Assembly: GCA_028382965.1 (NCBI GenBank)
Contig: JAOEUK010000001.1
Location: forward strand, 469,001 to 533,000
Direction of reading: 5' to 3'
From: Candidatus Puniceispirillum sp.
GTDB lineage: Bacteria > Pseudomonadota > Alphaproteobacteria > Puniceispirillales > Puniceispirillaceae
Length of the DNA: 64,000 nucleotides
Shown piece after piece: positions 7,639 to 16,145 of this stretch (position 1 is its first letter; every line of letters starts with the position of its first letter). Under the pieces are notes generated by a model, which was given only the letters and a program-made list of their open reading frames with translations, did no database searches and was not told the DNA's origin. The position numbers and the translations under genes are program-made.

Positions 7639-8601
7639 ATGATATCCATAGAGGTGGTTGAAAAAACAGCTCAAATCCTAATGAAAAAAGCAGCGATTGA
7701 GATTCCAGATGATTATCATTCTGGACTAAAAAAAGCAGCGATTGAGGAAGATGGAGATTTATCCAGTTTTGTGCTTGAAGCTATGCTGGAAAACTATGCA
7801 GCGGCCAAGGAAGATGGCCGCGCCATGTGCGGTGATACTGGATGTCCGCGTTGGTATGTGAAAATGGGCAATGAAGCGCAAATTATTGGTGGCCCTGTCG
7901 CACTAGAATCAGCATTAAGGAGGGCTACTGCAAATGCAACCCACTCAGTTCCATTACGTCCAAATCGTGTACACCCTTTGTGGAGAACAGACCACGATAA
8001 CAATGTTGGCATAGGTGCGCCAGAAATTGAGTATGCTTTTGAACCTGATGGGGATTGGATTGACCTTATTACTGTTCATAAAGGAGGTCTTTTTGGCACT
8101 GATTACCGCATGCTTTTCCCCAGTGATGGCATTGAGGGTATAAAACGATTTTATTTAGACTCTCTTGTTGCTTTTGGAAAGCGTGGGCTGGCCTGTCAAC
8201 CCGCTATCATTGGAATTGGCCTTGGTGGTTCAAAAGATAGCTGCATGGTACTTGGCAAACGAGCGGCATGTCTCCGAATAGTTGGAAATCGGAATCCTGA
8301 TCAAAAAATTGCTAAACTAGAAGATGAGTTTAAAATTCTTGGCAATAGCATTGGCATGGGTGCAATGGGGTTTGTGGGCAAATCCATGGTTATCGATTGC
8401 AATATAGAAGTTGGCTATTGTCACACTGGTGGAATGCAGATGAGTGTGCATGCATTCTGTTTATCATCACGTCGGGCAGTGGCCCGTATCTTTGGGGATG
8501 GTCGGGTGGAATATCGAACCGATCCAGCATGGTTTACTAACTATCAGCGGCGGGAGACAGTTGAATGGCAAATGCCAACGGCCCAAGAAAAATCAACCTA
8601 A
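7639..8601 (+). CDS. Class I fumarase/L-tartrate dehydratase alpha subunit (TtdA-like)
   Basis: 320 aa catalytic alpha subunit of a two-subunit, oxygen-sensitive [4Fe-4S] hydro-lyase (fumarase class I, L(+)-tartrate dehydratase or mesaconase type). Candidate cluster cysteines are C64 (MCGDTGCPRW), C202 (GGSKDSCMVLG) and C261 (GYCHTGG). The family segments RPNRVHPL and GAPEIEYAF are also present. It forms an operon with the dioxygenase upstream and the beta subunit downstream. Fumarate, tartrate and mesaconate enzymes are hard to tell apart by eye. The nearby C5-CoA operon makes mesaconate/citramalate interconversion an attractive possibility. The N-terminus carries an 18 bp direct repeat encoding KKAAIE twice. 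Confidence 0.85.
   Translation: MISIEVVEKTAQILMKKAAIEIPDDYHSGLKKAAIEEDGDLSSFVLEAMLENYAAAKEDGRAMCGDTGCPRWYVKMGNEAQIIGGPVALESALRRATANATHSVPLRPNRVHPLWRTDHDNNVGIGAPEIEYAFEPDGDWIDLITVHKGGLFGTDYRMLFPSDGIEGIKRFYLDSLVAFGKRGLACQPAIIGIGLGGSKDSCMVLGKRAACLRIVGNRNPDQKIAKLEDEFKILGNSIGMGAMGFVGKSMVIDCNIEVGYCHTGGMQMSVHAFCLSSRRAVARIFGDGRVEYRTDPAWFTNYQRRETVEWQMPTAQEKST
7684..7746 (+). repeat. 18 bp direct repeat inside the ttdA-like gene
   Basis: AAAAAAGCAGCGATTGAG occurs at 7684-7701 and exactly again at 7729-7746, offset 45 bp (15 codons), in frame, encoding KKAAIE twice. It looks like a small internal duplication or chance convergence. Slippage between copies would delete or add 15 codons without a frameshift. 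Confidence 0.8.
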
Positions 8602-9242
8602 GCGCAAACCCAACTCCAAAAGCACTGGCTGAATTAATGATTGGTGATATCGTATATTTATCTGGAGTGGTTTATACTGCCCGGGAAGGTATCTATGCTC
8701 GAGTTTTAGAAAATGGTGAGGCCATGCCATTGGATTTACCAACAGAAAGTGCAGCTAATTTTCATTGCTCGCCTGCTGCAACACAGAATGAAGATGGCAG
8801 TTTTGTTCTAGGCGCAGTAACCGCAACCGCTTCATTTCGCTTTTCAAAATGGATTGGGGCTTGGCTGAAAGCCTCAGGCGCAAAGCTTATCATCGGCAAG
8901 GGTGGTATGTCACCAGCAGATTACCGTGATCATTTTGTTCCCAACGGCGCAGTCTATCTTACTACTGTTGGTTATGGCACTGGTGCTTTGCTTGGGCGTG
9001 GCGTGAAAAAAGTGCGGGACCTACACTGGAAAGCAGAATTGGGATTGGCGCAAGCGATGTGGGTGTTGGAGGTTGATAAGTTTGGGCCATTTATTGTGGA
9101 AAGTGACCTAATTGGGAATAGCTTGTTTGAGCGTGAAAATGCACGCATCGCTGAAGGGATTAGCAAGGCTTATGAGGGAACACGCCCGGCTGTTTTGAAA
9201 CGGTTTGGTGAAACTGATGACCGTACGGATGAGCTTATTTAG
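8565..9242 (+). CDS. Class I fumarase/L-tartrate dehydratase beta subunit (TtdB-like)
   Basis: 225 aa beta (swivelling) subunit partner of the preceding gene, overlapping it by 37 bp, which implies translational coupling and equimolar expression. Typical segments are IGDIVYLSGVVYTAREGIYAR near residues 27-48, the GKGGMSP substrate loop near 108, and a C-terminal KFGPFIVESD block. Length agrees with stand-alone TtdB or C-terminal fumarase domains. Together the two subunits form one hydro-lyase; substrate uncertain as for the alpha subunit. Confidence 0.85.
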   Translation: MANANGPRKINLSANPTPKALAELMIGDIVYLSGVVYTAREGIYARVLENGEAMPLDLPTESAANFHCSPAATQNEDGSFVLGAVTATASFRFSKWIGAWLKASGAKLIIGKGGMSPADYRDHFVPNGAVYLTTVGYGTGALLGRGVKKVRDLHWKAELGLAQAMWVLEVDKFGPFIVESDLIGNSLFERENARIAEGISKAYEGTRPAVLKRFGETDDRTDELI

Positions 9243-9302
9243 CTTAATCTAGCTTGAGCTAAAGCAACTTAGGTCAAGAGCGATATTTTTGGTTTTTGTT
9301 AC

Positions 9303-11393
9303 TTAATCGATTGGCTCAAAAATCATTATGGTAGAGTCAACGCCAAGAATATCACCTTCATTGAATTGCAGTGATTGCACTCTACACCGCTTTTCTGAAG
9401 TTAACGCATTCTCCATCTTCATTGCCTCGACGATGCATAAAGTTTGTCCAGGTTCAACTATATCCCCCTCGCGTACTAAGATTTTTACCAAGCTGCCAGG
9501 CATTGGACATAGCAGCATATTGGAGAAGTTTGGGCGGGTAACTGGCTTCATATAATGCGCAAGGGCAGCAGCATGTGCCGAACGAACATGCGCCGACAGG
9601 TTGCACCCGCGATAATAGATATGCCAGCAATCCTGATGCCGCCAGAGCTCAGCAGTATAGGTATAAGCTTTTCCATCTTCAACTAGTTTTGCATGGACTT
9701 TGGGGTGGTCAGGGGCAAGATCAAGCTGTAGTGAAATTTTGTCCTTGTTAATAGTTTCTAAAGTAAACTCGTAGGTCGAGTTTTTTTTATTAATCAAGTT
9801 AACCTGAATTTGTATATCATCTTCAATGCTGCCCCCAGGGGGAGTGCGCTGATCCACCATTGTATTAAATTGTACTACCTTTGTTCTATAATTAGTAGAC
9901 AATCTTTTATCGAGTATATCAATTTGAATATGTTTAAAGCTTTGTAGGCGTGCAGTTTCTACCTCATGGGCGGCGGCGATAATCATCCCAAGATGTTGTT
10001 GGCGTGTTGTGTCAGGCTTCACACCGTTGAAACCGGTTTGATACTCTTCTTCAATAAACGCAGTTGAAATTTTGCCACTGATAAATCGGGGATGCTCCAT
10101 TACTGCGGACAGGAACGGAATATTGTGACCAATGCCGCGGAGGGTGAATGCGTCGAGTGCAACCTGCATCCTCTCAATCGCACTGGCCCGGCTTGGTCCC
10201 CAACTGCATAGCTTAGCGATCATTGGATCATAATAGATTGAGATTGTGTCACCTTCCTTAACGCCAGTATCATTTCGGGTCAGCGTGCCATCATCATGCA
10301 TGGTTTCTTTGGGTGGACGGTAAAGTGATAGACGTCCAATGGCGGGCAAGAAATTGCGGTAGGGGTCCTCAGCATAAAGCCTGCTTTCCATCGCCCAACC
10401 ATTGATTTTAATTTTGTCTTGCTGATGACGTAAACTTTCACCAGCTGCAACCCTTATCATCTCCTCTACAAGGTCTAGACCGGTAATAAGCTCAGTAACT
10501 GGGTGCTCCACCTGCAGACGCGTGTTCATTTCTAAAAAGTAGAAATTACGGTCAGCATCAACAATGAACTCGACTGTTCCAGCGCTGTAATATCCAACTG
10601 CTGCGGCTAGCTGGACTGCCTCAGCACCCATTGCTGCTCTGGTTACATCATTTAGAAATGGTGACGGAGCTTCTTCAATAATTTTTTGGTTACGACGTTG
10701 AATTGAACATTCGCGCTCATTCAGATGAATTATGTTGCCAGCTTTGTCACCTAAAACCTGGATTTCAATATGGCGCGGAGTTGTGATAAATTTTTCGATA
10801 AAAACGCGGTCATCGCCAAAGCTGGCGGCGGCCTCGCGCTTCGCCGTGGCATACCCGTCAGCAACTTCTGCTGACGAATGAGCAATTCGCATGCCTTTGC
10901 CGCCGCCCCCTGCGCTGGCTTTGATCATCACTGGGTAACCAATCTCACCAGCAATCTTTAAGGCTTCATCGGCGTTGGCAATAACCCCAATATGTCCTGG
11001 CACGGTACTGACATCATGAGCTTTGGCTAACTTTTTTGACTTGATCTTGTCGCCCATCGAAGCAATAGCATCTGCTGGTGGGCCGATGAAAGTGATGTTT
11101 TCTGATTCTAACTGGTTAACAAATGTTGCTTGCTCTGATAAAAAACCATAACCTGGATGAACTGCATCAGCACCGGTCTCTTTGCAAGCTTGAATGATCT
11201 TGCTAGAGATCAAATAGCTCTCTGCAGCTGTTAGGCCATCAAGTGCAATCGCCTCATCAGCTAGCTGAACATGTTGTGCTGAACGGTCGGCATTAGAATA
11301 AACCGCCACTGTTGCAATGCCCATCTGTTTAGCTGTTCTGATAATACGACAGGCAATTTCTCCACGGTTTGCAATTAAAATTTTTGTAAACAT
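9303..11393 (-). CDS. pccA: Propionyl-CoA carboxylase alpha subunit (biotin carboxylase + BCCP)
   Basis: 696 aa. Residues 1-450 are the biotin carboxylase domain: MFTKILIANRGEIACRI at the start, the GGGGKGMRIA ATP-grasp loop near 165, and MNTRLQVEHPVTE near 290. A BT-like linker follows. The last 70 residues are a biotinyl domain with the biotinylation motif EAMKMEN. It carboxylates biotin with ATP and bicarbonate; the neighbouring carboxyltransferase then makes methylmalonyl-CoA from propionyl-CoA. PccA is favoured over methylcrotonyl- or acetyl-CoA carboxylase by the PccB-like partner 42 bp away. Transcribed second in a pccB-pccA order. Confidence 0.85.
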   Translation of the reverse strand: MFTKILIANRGEIACRIIRTAKQMGIATVAVYSNADRSAQHVQLADEAIALDGLTAAESYLISSKIIQACKETGADAVHPGYGFLSEQATFVNQLESENITFIGPPADAIASMGDKIKSKKLAKAHDVSTVPGHIGVIANADEALKIAGEIGYPVMIKASAGGGGKGMRIAHSSAEVADGYATAKREAAASFGDDRVFIEKFITTPRHIEIQVLGDKAGNIIHLNERECSIQRRNQKIIEEAPSPFLNDVTRAAMGAEAVQLAAAVGYYSAGTVEFIVDADRNFYFLEMNTRLQVEHPVTELITGLDLVEEMIRVAAGESLRHQQDKIKINGWAMESRLYAEDPYRNFLPAIGRLSLYRPPKETMHDDGTLTRNDTGVKEGDTISIYYDPMIAKLCSWGPSRASAIERMQVALDAFTLRGIGHNIPFLSAVMEHPRFISGKISTAFIEEEYQTGFNGVKPDTTRQQHLGMIIAAAHEVETARLQSFKHIQIDILDKRLSTNYRTKVVQFNTMVDQRTPPGGSIEDDIQIQVNLINKKNSTYEFTLETINKDKISLQLDLAPDHPKVHAKLVEDGKAYTYTAELWRHQDCWHIYYRGCNLSAHVRSAHAAALAHYMKPVTRPNFSNMLLCPMPGSLVKILVREGDIVEPGQTLCIVEAMKMENALTSEKRCRVQSLQFNEGDILGVDSTIMIFEPID

Positions 11394-11435
11394 TCGTAAT
11401 CTCTATCTTTTACTTTTTTGTAAAATAAGGTTTGG

Positions 11436-12980
11436 CTAAAGTGGTATATTACCAAACTTTTTAGGTGGATTTTGTTGACGTTTACCTCGTAATTTTGAAA
11501 AAGCCTGAATCAGTCGAAACCGACTGTTATGTGGGATGATCACATCATCTATAAAGCCACGCTCTGCGGCAATGAATGGGTTGGCAAATCGGTTTTCATA
11601 GTCAGCTGTTCTCTTTTTTATTTTGTCGGCGTCGTTGAGTTCAGAGCGATATAAAATCTCAACTGCACCCTTTGCTCCCATCACCGCAATTTCTGCCGTT
11701 GGCCATGCATAATTGGCATCACCTCGCAAATGTTTTGAACTCATCACATCATAAGCTCCACCATAAGCCTTGCGGGTAATCAGTGTAACCTTTGGAACTG
11801 TCGCCTCAGCATAGGCGAATAAAAGCTTTGCGCCATGTTTTATGATCCCGCCATACTCTTGGGCGGTGCCTGGCATAAATCCTGGCACGTCGACTAGAGT
11901 TAGGATTGGAATATTAAAGGCATCACAAAACCGCACAAATCGAGCTGCTTTCCGACTTGAATCAATATCAAGACACCCTGCGAGAACCATCGGCTGATTT
12001 GCAACAACACCAACTGGACTCCCGTTTAATCGAATAAAACCGGTGAGAATATTCTTTGCAAAATCAGCTTGTAGCTCAAAAAAATCGCTGTGATCAGCAA
12101 CATTAATTATGAGCTCTTTCATGTCGTACGGGCTATTCGCATCTTCTGGCACCAGACTATCGAGTGCTGGAATGGTACGCGCTAGGTCATCATCTGCGGG
12201 TAATTTTGGCAATGGAGCTGCGTTATGCGCAGGTAAAAATCTTATTAAGCGACGAATTTCGGCAAGTGCTACAAGATCATTGTCGAAGGCGCCATCTGCT
12301 ACCGATGATATTTGCGTATGCGTATCCGCTCCACCAAGCTCTTCGGCCGTCACCTCTTCACTTGTGACTGTTTTGACAACATCAGGGCCGGTCACAAACA
12401 TATAGCTGCTGCCCCGGACCATAAAGGTAAAGTCAGTCATAGCAGGTGAGTAAACTGCTCCGCCGGCGCATGGGCCCATTATGACAGAGATTTGGGGCAC
12501 TACTCCAGATGCTAAAACATTTTGTAGGAACACATCAGCGTAACCACCAAGTGAGTCAACGCCTTCTTGGATGCGAGCCCCACCACTATCATTTAGTCCA
12601 ATGACAGGTGCCCCATTTTGAATTGCAAGTTTTAATATTTTGACAATTTTGCTAGCGTGTGCGGCTGATAATGATCCGCCAAAAACTGTAAAGTCCTGCG
12701 AAAAAATATAAATTAATTGACCGTGAATTAGCCCTGACCCGGTAACAACGCCATCACCTGCAATAGTATTGCCATCCATCCCAAAATCCCGAGTTCGATG
12801 CACAACAAACATGTCTGTTTCTTCAAAGGATCCAGGATCCAGCAGAACATCAATACGTTCGCGAGCGGTTAGTTTTCCAGCAGCGTGCTGCCGGTCAATC
12901 CGCGCAGCTCCCCCGCCAAGTCGTGCTTGTTCGCGCCGGTCTTGAAGCTCGTTGATAATATCTTGACCTGTAAGTTTCAT
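11436..12980 (-). CDS. pccB: Propionyl-CoA carboxylase beta subunit (carboxyltransferase)
   Basis: 514 aa from the ATG at 12980, the usual length of PccB (about 510). The N-terminus reads [19 protein letters not shown] and then [20 protein letters not shown]. Two oxyanion-hole glycine clusters are visible: [18 protein letters not shown] and [17 protein letters not shown] in the N-half, and [18 protein letters not shown] in the C-half. The reading frame is open 32 codons further upstream, but AGGA 6 nt before 12980 and the family alignment support the internal start. It transfers CO2 from biotin to propionyl-CoA. Methylmalonyl-CoA epimerase and mutase are not in this window. Confidence 0.87.
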   Translation of the reverse strand: MKLTGQDIINELQDRREQARLGGGAARIDRQHAAGKLTARERIDVLLDPGSFEETDMFVVHRTRDFGMDGNTIAGDGVVTGSGLIHGQLIYIFSQDFTVFGGSLSAAHASKIVKILKLAIQNGAPVIGLNDSGGARIQEGVDSLGGYADVFLQNVLASGVVPQISVIMGPCAGGAVYSPAMTDFTFMVRGSSYMFVTGPDVVKTVTSEEVTAEELGGADTHTQISSVADGAFDNDLVALAEIRRLIRFLPAHNAAPLPKLPADDDLARTIPALDSLVPEDANSPYDMKELIINVADHSDFFELQADFAKNILTGFIRLNGSPVGVVANQPMVLAGCLDIDSSRKAARFVRFCDAFNIPILTLVDVPGFMPGTAQEYGGIIKHGAKLLFAYAEATVPKVTLITRKAYGGAYDVMSSKHLRGDANYAWPTAEIAVMGAKGAVEILYRSELNDADKIKKRTADYENRFANPFIAAERGFIDDVIIPHNSRFRLIQAFSKLRGKRQQNPPKKFGNIPL

Positions 12981-13187
12981 AACATGTCCTGCGGCAATTG
13001 CATTTTGAAGCTTATTCAATGGGTGATAGCTATTACTTACAGCTTTCCCAAAAGAGAATACAAAGTGGGAGGCCAAAGGTCACTCATTTATTATATTGTT
13101 CGACAATTGTTAAAGCGCTAGGTGATAGCTTCATTGATTTTCAATCGTAAAAGCGCCATTCTCAGTTAATTATTTAGGGAACGATTT

Positions 13188-13967
13188 ATGCTAAGGTTTT
13201 CTGCTAACCTGGGATTTTTATGGACAGAGTTTGCTCTGCCAGAGGCTATTGATGCTGCCGCAAAATCTGGATTTGATGCGGTTGAGTGCCATTGGCCCTT
13301 TGAGGTGCCGTCAATTGAAGTTAAGGCTGCTTTGAGAAAAGCAAATGTTAAAATGCTGGGTTTAAATACGCGGCGGGGGAACGTTGAAGCGGGTGATTTT
13401 GGCATTGCAGCTTGCACTGGGCGTGAAGGTGAAGCACTTGTCTATATAGACGAGGCGATAGGCTATGCCGCCCAGATTGGCTCATCTGCAGTTCATGTGA
13501 TGGCTGGGCGGACTGACCAAGGGTCTAAGGCGGAAACAACGTATTGTGAGGCACTTGCCTATGCTGCTGATTTAGCTGCTAAACATAACATTATGATCTT
13601 GATCGAACCAATCAATCAGCGGGATGTTCCGGGATATCATCTCTCTACTGTTGAAGCTGGTATTTCAACGATCAAGCGTGTGGGCCTGAAAAACCTTAAA
13701 TTAATGTTTGATTGTTATCACATTCAGATTATGCAAGGTGATCTAATCCGACGATTAGAAAATAATATTGATTTTATTGGCCATGTGCAAATTGCTGGCG
13801 TGCCAGACCGATGCGAACCTGACAATGGAGAACTCGCTTTTAAAGATATTCTCACAGCTTTGCATTTGGCTGGTTATGAAGGTTACATAGGAGCCGAATA
13901 CCGTCCACGTACTACAACCAAAGCAGGGCTTGGCTGGCTTTCTAAAGCAAAGGCTTGGCGGGCATGA
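13188..13967 (+). CDS. hyi: Hydroxypyruvate isomerase family protein
   Basis: 259 aa TIM-barrel sugar isomerase of the Hyi/OtnI family, which interconverts hydroxypyruvate and tartronate semialdehyde (or 2-oxo-tetronate for OtnI). It begins MLRFSANLGFLWTEFALPEA, has the AGDFGIAA loop, and carries the active-site signature LIEPINQRDVPGYHLS at about residues 140-155. Metal-binding residues lie in that region and in LMFDCYHIQIMQGD. ATG 13188 follows AGGGAACG. It overlaps the glucokinase by the ATGA tetranucleotide, so the two are translationally coupled. No glyoxylate carboligase or tartronate semialdehyde reductase is present here. Confidence 0.85.
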   Translation: MLRFSANLGFLWTEFALPEAIDAAAKSGFDAVECHWPFEVPSIEVKAALRKANVKMLGLNTRRGNVEAGDFGIAACTGREGEALVYIDEAIGYAAQIGSSAVHVMAGRTDQGSKAETTYCEALAYAADLAAKHNIMILIEPINQRDVPGYHLSTVEAGISTIKRVGLKNLKLMFDCYHIQIMQGDLIRRLENNIDFIGHVQIAGVPDRCEPDNGELAFKDILTALHLAGYEGYIGAEYRPRTTTKAGLGWLSKAKAWRA

Positions 13968-14938
13968 CAAGGCTTGTTGTTGATATTGGTGGTACGTCTA
14001 CACGTGTAGCCTACAAGTTTAGCAATGACTCTGATGTAAAAAATGCAGAACAGTTTTTATGCGCTGATTATGAGGTTGTGGATGTCTTGCTGGCCCAATA
14101 CTGTGCACGTCACAAACTTATTGTTGATGAACTTGTTCTGGCTGTTGCTGGACCAGTTAGTGGTCCAAAAGTTGATATTACAAACAATCATTGGCATTTT
14201 GATGCTGGATCTTTGGCGGCCACTCTTGGGGCGCAGAGTTACCTTTTGATTAATGATTTTACGGCACAGGCGTTGGCTCATTGCAACGTATTCTTTGGAA
14301 AAAAAATCTCTACCAATCAAGATTTGAAATGTCTGCGGAAGGGTAAAGAAGACCTAGCGACGCCTATAATCGTGATTGGTCCAGGTACTGGCCTTGGTGT
14401 TGCAGCGCTGGTCTGTGTGGGTTCTGATGTAAAGGTTATTGAGGGTGAGGGTGGCCATGTAAGCTATTCGCCAAGAACGCTAGCTGAGACGCTAGTGTTT
14501 TCTACTTTACAAAAACAATTTGGCCATGTTTCTGCTGAAAGAATTGTCAGTGGACCTGGGTTAGAAGCAATATATAAGATTCAAACTAGTGAATCAAAAC
14601 TGGCCCCAGAAATTGGAGCTTTGGCACTTGCTGGTAATGGATACGCTCTAGCTGCTGTCAATTTAATGTTGCAAAGTCTTGCAACAGTCGCGGCAAATGT
14701 AACAATAAGCTTTGGCGCGAAGGCAGGAATTGTCATTGCTGGCGGTATTGTTCCAAAATTGGCCCCGCTTCTCAACTCAAGCGGCTTCATTGACCGTTTT
14801 AACGATCATGGTCGCCGCAGTTCATACTTAGAACCTATACCTGTTTATTTATCTACAAATCCTTTTGCCGCTTTACGCGGTGCTTCAAATGCTTTTGAGA
14901 ATAAATATCTCAAAAGTAAGATCTGCCATCTCGTTTAG
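13964..14938 (+). CDS. glk: Glucokinase (Glk family)
   Basis: 324 aa ATP-dependent glucokinase of the bacterial Glk (COG0837) type. The phosphate-1 motif VVDIGGTSTRVAY is at residues 5-17, the substrate loop LLINDFTAQA near 93, phosphate-2 GPGTGLGVAAL near 138, and GEGGHVSYSPRT (substrate-binding Glu/His) near 160. The start ATG overlaps the stop of the isomerase gene (ATGA at 13964-13967). The product phosphorylates glucose to glucose-6-phosphate. It ends convergent with the DUF4396 gene, overlapping by 4 bp. Confidence 0.87.
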   Translation: MTRLVVDIGGTSTRVAYKFSNDSDVKNAEQFLCADYEVVDVLLAQYCARHKLIVDELVLAVAGPVSGPKVDITNNHWHFDAGSLAATLGAQSYLLINDFTAQALAHCNVFFGKKISTNQDLKCLRKGKEDLATPIIVIGPGTGLGVAALVCVGSDVKVIEGEGGHVSYSPRTLAETLVFSTLQKQFGHVSAERIVSGPGLEAIYKIQTSESKLAPEIGALALAGNGYALAAVNLMLQSLATVAANVTISFGAKAGIVIAGGIVPKLAPLLNSSGFIDRFNDHGRRSSYLEPIPVYLSTNPFAALRGASNAFENKYLKSKICHLV

Positions 14939-15381
14939 TGACATGCTTTTCCGAGCGCCTTTAGTCGCCAGTAATTGTAGGGCAATGGAGTTAAAAACCC
15001 TGCGAGGAGCATAATAGGAAGTGCTACTGGGGTGATTTTAGCACCGCCTGTAATTGCAATATCAGTTAAGTTCATTGCCAATTCCATTGCGATCATTGAT
15101 ATCAGTGACATACCCAAAGCAGTCTTCATCGCAAGGGTAAAAGTCATTTGTCGGCAAAGAATAAATGTTTCAAGAACTATTGATGTTAATAACCCATTCA
15201 TAATGGCAAGTGCCATTATACTCGAAGTTGGCCAAGCAATATTGTAGACATCAAAAATTGCTATAGTTCCAATATCACCTATTGAACAACCTATTAGACA
15301 CCAAACGGTGTTGTAAGAGGCGCTTTGCCATGTTTGACGACATTGCCAATTAATATTTAATATTGCAGCAGCTGATTCCAT
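14935..15381 (-). CDS. DUF4396 membrane protein, probably copper-induced
   Basis: 148 aa from the ATG at 15381, with about four hydrophobic segments (including IAWPTSSIMALAIMNGLL and PVALPIMLLAGFLTPLPY). This resembles DUF4396 proteins, whose function is unknown. The frame is open 37 codons further, to 15492, but that extension covers a CueR-type promoter (15455-15485), so translation must start downstream of it. AGAGG 11 nt before 15381 supports the chosen start. Because the promoter is a MerR-family Cu(I)-sensor type and the divergent gene encodes a CueR-like regulator, a role in copper handling is inferred. A conserved NWQC segment near the N-terminus might be relevant to metal contact. 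Confidence 0.7.
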   Translation of the reverse strand: MESAAAILNINWQCRQTWQSASYNTVWCLIGCSIGDIGTIAIFDVYNIAWPTSSIMALAIMNGLLTSIVLETFILCRQMTFTLAMKTALGMSLISMIAMELAMNLTDIAITGGAKITPVALPIMLLAGFLTPLPYNYWRLKALGKACH

Positions 15382-15454
15382 TTTATTGTTTGCCTCTATT
15401 GTAGTTGTTGATGGTAGACCAACCTTGCCATTAAAAATTTTTATAACTAAAGTA

Positions 15455-15485
15455 TGAATAAACCCTCCTCCTACTGGAAGGTCAA
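15455..15485 (-). promoter_or_regulatory. CueR-type promoter with 19 bp spacer and inverted-repeat operator
   Basis: On the minus strand a -35 TTGACC (15480-15485) and a -10 TATTCA (15455-15460) are separated by exactly 19 bp. This over-long spacer is the hallmark of MerR-family-controlled promoters. Within it lies an imperfect dyad, ACCTTCC-N7-GGAGGGT on the minus strand (15462-15482), close to the CueR box consensus ACCTTCC-N7-GGAAGGT. It drives the DUF4396 gene leftwards. Confidence 0.82.
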
Positions 15486-15538
15486 GGGTCACGCTTTATG
15501 GTTTACATAATAACTAGAGATTAACTGGAGATCAGATT

Positions 15539-15937
15539 TTGTACAAAATCAGTGAGGCTGCGAAAAGGGCTAATTTACCAGTTAAAACCGTTCGTTATTA
15601 TGGTGATATTGGACTCGTTATTCCAGCGGGCCGTTCCAAATCTGATTACCGAATCTATATGGACGCTGATGTTGCAAAGCTCTCATTTGTTGGTAGAGCC
15701 CGGCGTTATAATTTTTCAATTAGTCAATGTCGCGACCTTTTAGACCTTTATGAAGATGAGCAGAGGCCAAGTGCTGTGGTGAAAAAAATTACTTTGGAAA
15801 AGATAGCTGAGATTGACTGTAAACTTAGAGAGCTGCAAGAGCTGCGGGACGATTTGCAGCATTTGGCTGGAAATTGTTGTGGCGATGCTCGACCTGATTG
15901 TCCAATTATAGATAAACTCGCAACGGGTCATGATTAA
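15539..15937 (+). CDS. cueR: Cu(I)-responsive MerR-family regulator (CueR-like)
   Basis: 132 aa MerR-family activator. The N-terminal winged HTH is at residues 1-70 (ISEAAKRANLPVKTVRYY), and the dimerisation helix is at 80-110. The metal loop NCCGDARPDCPII holds C113 and C121, spaced like CueR C112/C120. Ser78 occupies the position that is Ser in monovalent-ion sensors and Cys in Hg/Zn/Pb sensors. The start is a TTG at 15539 with CTGGAG 8 nt upstream; no ATG fits. Divergent from DUF4396, whose promoter carries a CueR box. No copper ATPase CopA is in the window. Confidence 0.85.
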   Translation: MYKISEAAKRANLPVKTVRYYGDIGLVIPAGRSKSDYRIYMDADVAKLSFVGRARRYNFSISQCRDLLDLYEDEQRPSAVVKKITLEKIAEIDCKLRELQELRDDLQHLAGNCCGDARPDCPIIDKLATGHD

Positions 15938-16145
15938 AATGGAGGTAGAGGCTGAACTTCAGATGGATAAGTTTTGATATCAATGTGTTAATCTAATTGT
16001 GTTTTTGAGTAATTTTTTTCATTCAATTGGCGTTGACCTTAGATAATTATATCTATTAATTAAGATTACCTTTTAACTTTACCAGCCTATTTCGACAACC
16101 AATTTTGATATTGCTTTTATAGTGAAAAGTCCTTTTGGAGTTTAA

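Noticed and set aside
15382-15492. N-terminal 37 codons of the DUF4396 frame as coding sequence
   Set aside because: They coincide with a CueR-type promoter and operator that must lie upstream of the transcript.
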